12,772 nucleotides of DNA from Actinomycetota bacterium (GTDB lineage Bacteria > Actinomycetota > Actinomycetes > Nanopelagicales > Nanopelagicaceae). The notes under the pieces are model-generated. The model was not told the DNA's origin. It worked only from the letters and a program-made list of their open reading frames with translations, and ran no database searches. Every line of letters starts with the position of its first letter. Position 1 is the first letter of the stretch. Made by a program: the position numbers and the translations under genes. Below, one piece after another: positions 7,547 through 12,772 of the stretch. The stretch is taken from assembly GCA_010028225.1 (NCBI GenBank), contig RGOY01000021.1:1-12772 (forward strand), in the 5' to 3' direction.

Positions 7547-8635
7547 ATGCTCAAGAAAATCTTTGGCATGAAATCTGGCGCACATCAATGGCGCGGAGTC
7601 ATTGAGGAGTACCGCTCGCGACTTCCCGTAACGAAGAAGACTCCGGTTGTCACACTCTGTGAGGGCGGAACACCTCTTATCTATGCCTGCGAACTCTCCT
7701 CACGGCTACGCGGTGATGTTTGGCTCAAATTCGAAGGGGCAAACCCAACCGGATCTTTTAAAGATCGCGGTATGACCATGGCAATCTCTAAAGCGGCAGA
7801 GGCAGGAGCAAAGGCTGTCATCTGCGCTTCAACGGGAAATACCAGCGCATCTGCCGCTGCATATGCGGCGAAGGCTGCAATGACTCCTGTTGTCTTGATA
7901 CCGCAAGGAAAGATTGCAATGGGAAAGCTTGCCCAAGCAATCGCTCATGGCGCAAAAATTCTGCAGGTAGATGGCAACTTCGATGATTGTCTAACTTTGG
8001 CACAAGATCTCGCGAAGAATTATCCAGTTGCCCTCGTCAACTCGGTAAATCCTGATCGAATTGAAGGACAGAAGACGGCATCCTTCGAAGTAATCGATGC
8101 ACTGGGATTTGCACCTGATATCCACGCGCTTCCTGTGGGAAATGCGGGAAATATCACCGCATACTGGCGCGGCTACCAGGAGTACAAGCGAGATGGAATC
8201 TCAAAGAGTCTTCCGGCGATGTGGGGATTTCAAGCATCGGGAGCTGCACCGATAGTGCGTGGTGAAGTAGTGAAGAATCCCGAAACAATCGCAACAGCGA
8301 TCCGTATCGGAAATCCGGCATCATGGAAGCAAGCGGAAGATGCACGAGATCTTTCAGGTGGCCTCATCGATGAAGTGACTGATGAAGAGATTCTCTCTGC
8401 TTATCGACTCGTCGCATCAAAAGAAGGAATCTTCTGTGAGCCTTCGAGCGCTGCAGGGATTGCTGGTTTGATCAAATATCAAGCAGCAGGACAACTTCCG
8501 ACTGGCAAGAAGATTGTCATTACGGTGACGGGAAATGGACTCAAGGATGTCCAGTGGGTACTCAACGATGTTGTTGATCCTTTAGTCATTCCTGTTGATG
8601 CAAAGGTCGCTGCCGAAGCGTTGGGCCTCGTGTGA
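7547..8635 (+). CDS. thrC: Threonine synthase
   Basis: PLP-dependent beta/gamma-replacement enzyme that converts O-phospho-L-homoserine and water to L-threonine and phosphate. The product is 362 residues, matching the short actinobacterial type. The PLP Schiff-base lysine is K72 in ANPTGSFKDRG. STGNTSASAAAYA lies at 95-107. The phosphate-binding loop GNAGN is at 198-202. WGFQASGAAPIVRGEVV and TVTGNGLKD are further family blocks. Homologues align from about AHQWRGVIEEYR (residue 12 on), so the ATG at 7568 (MKSGAHQW) is a real alternative start; neither start has a strong Shine-Dalgarno. The gene lies 60 bp after hom with a hairpin between them, and 82 bp before thrB. Confidence -1.
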   Translation: MLKKIFGMKSGAHQWRGVIEEYRSRLPVTKKTPVVTLCEGGTPLIYACELSSRLRGDVWLKFEGANPTGSFKDRGMTMAISKAAEAGAKAVICASTGNTSASAAAYAAKAAMTPVVLIPQGKIAMGKLAQAIAHGAKILQVDGNFDDCLTLAQDLAKNYPVALVNSVNPDRIEGQKTASFEVIDALGFAPDIHALPVGNAGNITAYWRGYQEYKRDGISKSLPAMWGFQASGAAPIVRGEVVKNPETIATAIRIGNPASWKQAEDARDLSGGLIDEVTDEEILSAYRLVASKEGIFCEPSSAAGIAGLIKYQAAGQLPTGKKIVITVTGNGLKDVQWVLNDVVDPLVIPVDAKVAAEALGLV

Positions 8636-8640
8636 AAAGA

Positions 8641-8694
8641 GAGACTGGCCTGACCAAAGAGACTGGCCTGACAAGAAGGACTGGCGTGACAATC
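8641..8694 (+). repeat. Three 18-bp tandem repeats between thrC and thrB
   Basis: The units are at 8641-8658 (GAGACTGGCCTGACCAAA), 8659-8676 (GAGACTGGCCTGACAAGA) and 8677-8694 (AGGACTGGCGTGACAATC). The shared core is GACTGGCSTGAC. The first 14 bases of units 1 and 2 are identical, and unit 3 is diverged. The array begins 5 bp after the thrC stop and ends 23 bp before the thrB start, filling most of the gap. Each unit has TGA in one frame on this strand. The period equals six codons, but no gene on either strand explains the array. Confidence -1.
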
Positions 8695-8717
8695 TGCGCG
8701 ACTGAGAGAATGATTTC

Positions 8718-9671
8718 ATGATGGCCCGGGCTAAACACAGACAACGAATCACCTTCAAGGCGACGCCACAACAGGTGAAGGTAAGTGGCAGCATCGCCAA
8801 TCTCGGCCCAGGTTTCGATAGCCTGGCTTTGGCGGTTGAGCTTCGAGATGTCTACGTCGCCCAAATTCTCGATGAAGAGGCATTTGATATCGATGTGACG
8901 GGCGAAGGCGCAGAAGAGGTCGCTCGAGACAAGAAGAATCTCGTTATCAAGGCGATGTTTCACGGATTCGACTTCCTTGGTGGCAAACCTGATGGGATTG
9001 CACTACGCCAACTCAATGAGATTCCACATGGACGCGGTCTCGGCTCATCTGCGGCAGCAATCGTCGGTGGACTCGCGCTCGCTCGCTCACTTGTTCTCAA
9101 TGGCAATCAGATGATGAGTGATGATGATTTGATCGCATTAGCAACAGATTTAGAAGGACATCCTGACAATGTCGCAGCTGCAACCCTTGGTGGCGCGACG
9201 ATTGCTTGGGTAGAAGATCGCATGGGTATCGCAACTGGATGTGCAGTAAGAAGTGGCGTGGATTCTCGAATCTCAATCCTTGCTTTGATTCCCGAAGGAA
9301 CGCTTTCCACATCGAAATCGCGAAAGATTCTCCCTGAGGTTGTCTCTCATTCAGATGCGACATTTAATCTCTCAAGGAGTGCTCTTCTCGTTCATGCTCT
9401 GCAGTCCAGGCCCGACCTCTTGCTCTCGGCAACCGAGGATCGTCTCCATCAAAGTTATAGACGCGAAGTGATGGTCAAGACAGTTGATCTCGTGACAAAA
9501 CTACGAAGCGCTGGAGTTGCTGCTGTTGTCTCGGGGGCTGGGCCATCCATCGTTGTTTTTGATACTGGTGATAAGAATGAACGCGAAGAGATCATTAGAG
9601 CGGCAGGCACTCACTTCGTTGCGAGAGAACTTGAAGTGGCTCGAAGTGGAGTTGAAAGCTCAGCGATATAG
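8718..9671 (+). CDS. thrB: Homoserine kinase
   Basis: GHMP-family kinase that phosphorylates L-homoserine with ATP to give O-phosphohomoserine, the ThrC substrate. The product is 317 residues, typical length. The N-terminal block is IANLGPGFDSLALAV (26-40). The GHMP ATP-binding loop is PHGRGLGSSAAA (103-114). EGHPDNVAAATLGG follows, and the C-terminal GHMP motif is AAVVSGAGPSIVVF. Purine-rich GAGAGAA (8704-8710) sits 7 nt before ATG 8718; ATG 8721 is an equivalent alternative. With hom and thrC it completes aspartate semialdehyde to threonine. The gene ends at TAG 9669-9671. A T-rich stretch follows (9700-9711) but no terminator stem was seen ahead of it. Confidence -1.
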   Translation: MMARAKHRQRITFKATPQQVKVSGSIANLGPGFDSLALAVELRDVYVAQILDEEAFDIDVTGEGAEEVARDKKNLVIKAMFHGFDFLGGKPDGIALRQLNEIPHGRGLGSSAAAIVGGLALARSLVLNGNQMMSDDDLIALATDLEGHPDNVAAATLGGATIAWVEDRMGIATGCAVRSGVDSRISILALIPEGTLSTSKSRKILPEVVSHSDATFNLSRSALLVHALQSRPDLLLSATEDRLHQSYRREVMVKTVDLVTKLRSAGVAAVVSGAGPSIVVFDTGDKNEREEIIRAAGTHFVARELEVARSGVESSAI

Positions 9672-9709
9672 GCTCAAATTCAACGCCTTGATGCTGTACT
9701 TTTTTGGTT

Positions 9710-9737
9710 TTGACGGAAGTTCTCGCCGTGCTAGCCT
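9710..9737 (+). promoter_or_regulatory. Predicted vegetative promoter of rho
   Basis: A -35-like TTGACG lies at 9710-9715. After 16 bp comes the -10-like TAGCCT at 9732-9737, preceded by TGC, which gives an extended -10 (TGNTANNNT). Predicted transcription start is near 9744, leaving a leader of roughly 160 nt before rho. It lies 38 bp after the thrB stop and would let rho be expressed separately from the threonine genes. This is a sequence match only. Confidence -1.
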
Positions 9738-9827
9738 TTGGCCATCTGGTCTGGAAGTTAGTCACAAAGAGGCCGGTTCTTAAAAAGACCACTCCATCAG
9801 ATCTCTAGCCAGATGTTCTAACCAAAG
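9736..9827 (+). promoter_or_regulatory. rho leader with long-range and competing stems
   Basis: CTTTGG (9736-9741) is complementary to CCAAAG (9822-9827), and CATCTGG (9743-9749) to CCAGATG (9809-9815). Together they form a two-part long-range stem enclosing about 60 nt. A competing pairing is TGGTCT (9747-9752) with AGACCA (9786-9791), which uses part of the same 5' arm. The CTTTGG half would lie at or before the predicted transcription start, so the seven-pair CATCTGG stem is the safer one. rho genes are often autoregulated through long leaders, so a regulatory fold is plausible but unproven. Confidence -1.
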
Positions 9828-9877
9828 CCCTATGGTGTCATCACTCAGGGGCAATCCACGAAATACGTAGTCCATCT

Positions 9878-9903
9878 ATGACTACAGAAGAGACATGAGT
9901 TAA
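9878..9903 (+). other. Tiny upstream reading frames before rho
   Basis: ATG 9878 opens a six-codon frame (MTTEET) ending with TGA at 9896-9898. Overlapping it, ATG 9895-AGT-TAA 9903 is a start-Ser-stop frame whose stop shares its last A with the rho ATG at 9903 (TAATG). The purine-rich AGAAGAG (9886-9892) could serve either the mini frame or rho. These may be chance, but the TAATG arrangement is the typical form of translational reinitiation. Confidence -1.
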
Positions 9904-11558
9904 TGAGCGATACCGCTACTAAAGCCCGCAAGGATGTCACTGACCTTTCATCTATGGCAGTGGCCGATCTAAGAAAGACCGCCGTAGCACTCGGCATCGA
10001 CGGTGCGGCAGATATGAAGAAGGCAGATCTCGTCAAAGCGATTGGTGACCTTCAAGCAGCAAACCGAGAGGCATCTCGTCTCGAACGAGAAGCAAAGCGC
10101 GCCGAGCGAATGGCGCGAAGACAAGAGAAGTCATCCCGCAGAAACAATGATGAGCGCGGCGAGCAAGACGATCACGATGAAAGTGATGGAGAAGATATGA
10201 ACGAGAATTCAGATGATGCATTAGACACCTCTCGAGGATCAGATACTCGCGACAACGATCGCGATGACCGAGGCCGACGCGATAGTTACTCGGATCGTGG
10301 GGATCGCGGAGATAGAGGCGACAGGGGAGATCGAGGCGGTCGATTTGATCGACGCGATCGATTCCGTAGAGATCGCGGCCGAGATAGGGATATCGAGATT
10401 CGCGAGGATGATGTCCTCGTTCCAGTAAGCGGTCTTCTCGATATTCTTGAAAATTACGCATTCCTTCGCACCAGCGGTTACCTACCTGGTCCACAAGATG
10501 TCTATGTATCACTCCAACAAGTCCGCCGCTATGGACTTCGAAAGGGTGATGTCATTCAAGGGTCAGTTCGTGAGCCAAGAGAAGGCGAGCGACGCGAGAA
10601 GTTCAATGCACTCGTAAAGATTGAGACAGTCAACGGAATGGAACCAGATTCCGCTCGCGACCGAATCGAATTCGCAAAGTTAGTCCCGCTCTATCCGCAG
10701 GACCGACTCCGCCTTGAGACACAACCGAACATTCTCACCACTCGCGTCATCGACCTCGTTGCGCCGATTGGTAAGGGACAACGTGGATTGATCGTCTCGC
10801 CTCCTAAGGCTGGAAAGACAATGGTCTTGCAGGCGATTGCAAATGCAATCACAGAGAACAACCCAGAGTGCCATCTCATGGTTGTTCTCGTCGATGAGCG
10901 TCCTGAAGAAGTGACAGATATGCAACGTTCGGTCAAGGGTGAGGTCATCGCATCCACTTTCGATCGTCCAGCAGATGATCACACCACTGTCGCTGAACTT
11001 GCGATTGAGCGAGCAAAGCGCCTCGTTGAACTTGGTCACGATGTCGTCGTTCTTCTTGATTCCATCACTCGACTTGGTCGCGCCTACAACATCGCAGCTC
11101 CAGCTTCAGGTCGAATCCTTTCGGGTGGTGTCGACTCAGCAGCGCTTTATCCACCAAAGAAGTTCTTCGGTGCAGCTCGTAATATCGAAGATGGCGGTTC
11201 ACTGACGATTCTTGCTACAGCACTCGTTGAGACTGGTTCGAAGATGGATGAAGTTATCTTTGAAGAGTTCAAGGGCACTGGAAACATGGAACTCAAACTC
11301 GATCGCAAGTTCGCAGATAAGCGAGTCTTCCCTGCGGTCGATGTTGATGCATCGGGTACTCGTAAAGAAGAGATTCTTATGGGACAAGAAGAACTCAATA
11401 TCGTCTGGAAGCTTCGTCGAGTGCTTCATGCCCTCGATTCGCAACAAGCACTTGAACTTCTCCTTGAGAAGATGAAGGGCACCAAGTCGAATGTCGAGTT
11501 CTTGATGCAGGTACAGAAGACCACCGTTGGCCCAAGCGCCGAGGATCAGGTCAAGTAA
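9903..11558 (+). CDS. rho: Transcription termination factor Rho
   Basis: Hexameric RNA-dependent ATPase/translocase that ends transcription. The product is 551 residues, longer than the E. coli form because of an actinobacterial N-terminal insertion. Residues 1-60 hold the Rho N-terminal helical domain (MAVADLRKTAVALGI). Residues about 61-165 are charged and low-complexity: basic, then Asp/Glu-rich, then DRG repeats. The RNA-binding cold-shock-like domain follows, about 168-260 (GLLDILENYAFLRTSGYLP). The RecA-type ATPase carries Walker A PPKAGKT (300-306), VDERPEEVTDM (330-340) and the Walker B segment VVVLLDSITRLGRAYN (381-396), then the Q/R-loop region and the C-terminal FEEFKGTGNMEL block. 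Start ATG 9903 follows AGAAGAG by 10 nt. It lies between thrB and rpmE, as in other actinobacteria. Confidence -1.
   Translation: MSDTATKARKDVTDLSSMAVADLRKTAVALGIDGAADMKKADLVKAIGDLQAANREASRLEREAKRAERMARRQEKSSRRNNDERGEQDDHDESDGEDMNENSDDALDTSRGSDTRDNDRDDRGRRDSYSDRGDRGDRGDRGDRGGRFDRRDRFRRDRGRDRDIEIREDDVLVPVSGLLDILENYAFLRTSGYLPGPQDVYVSLQQVRRYGLRKGDVIQGSVREPREGERREKFNALVKIETVNGMEPDSARDRIEFAKLVPLYPQDRLRLETQPNILTTRVIDLVAPIGKGQRGLIVSPPKAGKTMVLQAIANAITENNPECHLMVVLVDERPEEVTDMQRSVKGEVIASTFDRPADDHTTVAELAIERAKRLVELGHDVVVLLDSITRLGRAYNIAAPASGRILSGGVDSAALYPPKKFFGAARNIEDGGSLTILATALVETGSKMDEVIFEEFKGTGNMELKLDRKFADKRVFPAVDVDASGTRKEEILMGQEELNIVWKLRRVLHALDSQQALELLLEKMKGTKSNVEFLMQVQKTTVGPSAEDQVK
10293..10337 (+). 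repeat. DRG triplet repeat array inside rho
   Basis: Five consecutive Asp-Arg-Gly triplets (Rho residues 131-145) are encoded by five degenerate 9-bp units (GAT/C-CGN/AGA/AGG-GGN). Synonymous codons vary between the units, so the peptide pattern is preserved by more than recent slippage. The array lies in the Arg/Asp-rich insertion that in actinobacterial Rho proteins adds RNA-binding capacity. Confidence -1.
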
Positions 11559-11575
11559 GAGAGAAGAGAGGCGCT

Positions 11576-11609
11576 CGGAAATCCGGGTGCTGAGGGCGAT
11601 TTCGCTCTC
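11576..11609 (+). terminator. Hairpins after rho, possible weak terminator or processing structure
   Basis: GAGGGCG (11592-11598) pairs with CGCTCTC (11603-11609) around ATTT, giving seven pairs with one G-T. A small CGG-AAAT-CCG hairpin (11576-11585) lies just before it. The following sequence CTCTTATCTC is pyrimidine-rich but lacks a T-run, so efficient intrinsic termination is doubtful. It could mark the end of the rho mRNA or a processing site before rpmE. Confidence -1.
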
Positions 11610-11759
11610 CTCTTATCTCTGGAGTAATCTGCACCTCCTCATTCTCGATTGATTGAGCCAAAGCTTGAGAGACGAAAATGAATCCAGAACTGATATTGCT
11701 GGTTCACTGAATCCCTTCGATGTGAAGCGATAAAGACCCAGCGAGAGAGAAGTCAGAAA
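11610..11759 (+). promoter_or_regulatory. rpmE leader region with possible structure
   Basis: This is the 150-bp gap between the rho hairpin and rpmE. Possible pairings are GGAG (11621-11624) with CTCC (11635-11638), TCTCGA with TTGAGA (about 11643-11670), and TTCAC with GTGAA (about 11704-11725). CACCTCCT at 11632-11639 resembles the 16S anti-Shine-Dalgarno sequence. AGAGAGAAG just before ATG 11760 is the likely ribosome-binding site. No clear promoter was found. L31 leaders with autoregulatory folds are known in actinobacteria, but I could not match this region to a specific consensus. Confidence -1.
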
Positions 11760-11996
11760 ATGAAACCAGAGATCCACCCTTCATATGTCGAGACCACAGT
11801 GACCTGTGGCTGCGGCGAGACATTCACGACTCGTTCGACGGTAGAGAGCGGTTCGCTCTTCGTCGAAGTCTGTTCTGTCTGCCATCCCTTCTACACCGGC
11901 AAGCAACGCATCCTTGATACTGGTGGTCGCGTCGCCCGATTTGAAGAGCGCTTGAAAAAGAGCGCAGCAAAGGGCGCGAAGAAGACCGCTAAGTAA
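11760..11996 (+). CDS. rpmE: 50S ribosomal protein L31, zinc-binding type
   Basis: Component of the large ribosomal subunit that bridges to the 30S subunit. The product is 78 residues, usual for actinobacterial RpmE. MKPEIHPSYV at the N-terminus is diagnostic. The four zinc-coordinating cysteines C16, C18, C38 and C41 are all present (TCGCGETF and VCSVCHPFYTGKQ), so this is the C+ form rather than the zinc-independent paralogue. The C-terminal tail is Lys/Ala-rich (KKSAAKGAKKTAK). prfA begins 32 bp later and is probably cotranscribed. Confidence -1.
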   Translation: MKPEIHPSYVETTVTCGCGETFTTRSTVESGSLFVEVCSVCHPFYTGKQRILDTGGRVARFEERLKKSAAKGAKKTAK

Positions 11997-12028
11997 CGCG
12001 CTCTCCGTCAGAATCCTTAGGGAATCCC

Positions 12029-12772
12029 ATGAGTGAGCGTTTTGCTTCGATGCCAGAGATCCTCGCAGAGTATGAGGAACTCGAGCGGAAGATGGCCGAT
12101 CCCGCCATTCACTCCGATCAAGGTAGAGCCCGACAGTACGGAAAGCGTTACGCGCAACTCGGTCCAGTCATTGCTGGATACAAAGCATGGAAAGCTGCCG
12201 ATGATGATTTTGCTGCAGCGAAAGAGCTTGCCGCTACCGATCCCGAATTTGCTGCCGAACTTCCTTCGCTAGAAATAAAAGCGACGCAAGCAGCGGAGCA
12301 TCTTGAAGAACTCCTTCTGCCTCGCGATCCAAATGATGATCGCGATGTGATCCTTGAAATCAAAGCCGGTGCGGGCGGTGAAGAGTCTGCGCTCTTTGCT
12401 GGTGACTTACTTCGCATGTATCTGCGTTACGCCGAGCGTCAAGGGTGGAAGACCGAAATCATTGACGCTACCGAGAGTGACCTCGGCGGATATAAAGATA
12501 TCTCTGTTGCCGTTAAGTCACGTGGCGTTCCTGAAGCAGGACAAGGCCCCTTCGCGAAGTTGAAATTCGAAGGTGGCGTCCATCGCGTTCAACGAGTTCC
12601 AGAGACTGAGAGTCAGGGCAGGATCCACACTTCTGCAGCGGGAGTTCTCGTCCTGCCAGAAGCTGAAGAAATTGAAGTTGAGATTAATATGAATGAGCTT
12701 CGTATCGATGTCTATCGTTCATCTGGACCCGGTGGCCAGAGCGTCAACACCACTGATTCTGCGGTTCGAATC
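12029..12772 (+). CDS. prfA: Peptide chain release factor 1, partial (C-terminus beyond right edge)
   Basis: Recognises UAG and UAA in the ribosomal A site and triggers peptide release. The frame is open from ATG 12029 to the window end and gives 248 of the roughly 360 residues expected. The N-terminal domain is helical and charged. The PxT tripeptide that sets RF1 codon specificity is PET at 191-193 (HRVQRVPETESQGRIHTSA), which separates it from RF2. The catalytic GGQ is at 235-237 (SSGPGGQSVNTTDSAVRI). AGGGAA at 12019-12024 precedes the ATG by 4 nt. The order rho-rpmE-prfA is conserved in actinobacteria, and prmC usually follows, which would lie outside the window. Confidence -1.
   Translation, partial: MSERFASMPEILAEYEELERKMADPAIHSDQGRARQYGKRYAQLGPVIAGYKAWKAADDDFAAAKELAATDPEFAAELPSLEIKATQAAEHLEELLLPRDPNDDRDVILEIKAGAGGEESALFAGDLLRMYLRYAERQGWKTEIIDATESDLGGYKDISVAVKSRGVPEAGQGPFAKLKFEGGVHRVQRVPETESQGRIHTSAAGVLVLPEAEEIEVEINMNELRIDVYRSSGPGGQSVNTTDSAVRI

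Noticed and set aside
8641..8694. CRISPR array
   Set aside because: The units are directly adjacent with no spacers, only 18 bp long and imperfect, and no cas genes are nearby.
8582..8963. Minus-strand frames with repeated LVRPVS-type peptides
   Set aside because: They are a by-product of the 18-bp tandem repeats and overlap thrB antisense; no sign of a real gene.
9698..9711. Intrinsic terminator after thrB
   Set aside because: A T-rich run is present, but no stem-loop precedes it, and it directly abuts and overlaps the rho -35 element.
10033..10512. 159-residue minus-strand frame inside rho
   Set aside because: It is the shadow of the Arg/Asp/Gly repeat region; its composition follows from the repeats and no family is recognised.

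Overview
The window looks like a chromosomal segment of an actinomycete (Actinomycetota) with roughly balanced base composition. The reasons are the gene order argS-lysA-hom-thrC-thrB-rho-rpmE-prfA, which is the conserved actinobacterial arrangement, a Rho with a long acidic/basic Arg-Asp-Gly-rich N-terminal insertion, an argS that starts at GTG with no Shine-Dalgarno (a likely leaderless mRNA), and a glycine-rich, Ig-like and discoidin surface protein of a kind seen in small aquatic actinobacteria. The lineage below phylum is inference; a freshwater Nanopelagicales-like or related small-genome lineage would fit.

Region 1 (1-3013, minus strand): a very long open frame runs off the left edge of the window and encodes at least 985 residues. 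It is an exported mosaic protein: signal peptide, glycine-rich domain, SwmB-like Ig domain, fibronectin type III, F5/8-type discoidin domain, InlB/Listeria-Bacteroides-type repeat, putative Ig (He_PIG) domain, then tandem Ig-like repeats continuing outside the window. Its only plausible start codons lie inside a same-strand tRNA-Leu(UAG) gene (2930-3013), so the gene and the tRNA overlap.

Region 2 (3148-9671, plus strand): argS, then lysA, hom, thrC and thrB. lysA makes lysine from meso-diaminopimelate. hom, thrC and thrB carry aspartate semialdehyde to threonine through homoserine and phosphohomoserine (order of action hom, thrB, thrC). argS-lysA-hom are packed with 4-6 bp gaps and probably form one transcript. 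The hom-thrC gap (60 bp) contains a hairpin near the thrC start, and the thrC-thrB gap (82 bp) contains three 18-bp tandem repeats.

Region 3 (9672-12772, plus strand): rho has its own predicted promoter and a leader of about 160 nt with competing stem possibilities and tiny upstream reading frames. It is followed by rpmE (zinc-type ribosomal protein L31) and the first 248 codons of prfA (release factor 1). These encode transcription termination, a ribosomal protein and translation termination.

Most of the window is ordinary conserved housekeeping sequence. The parts worth a second look are the tRNA/surface-protein overlap, the repeats and hairpins between the threonine genes, and the rho leader. 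I found no evidence of a mobile element, CRISPR array, defence system or clearly new multi-gene system.
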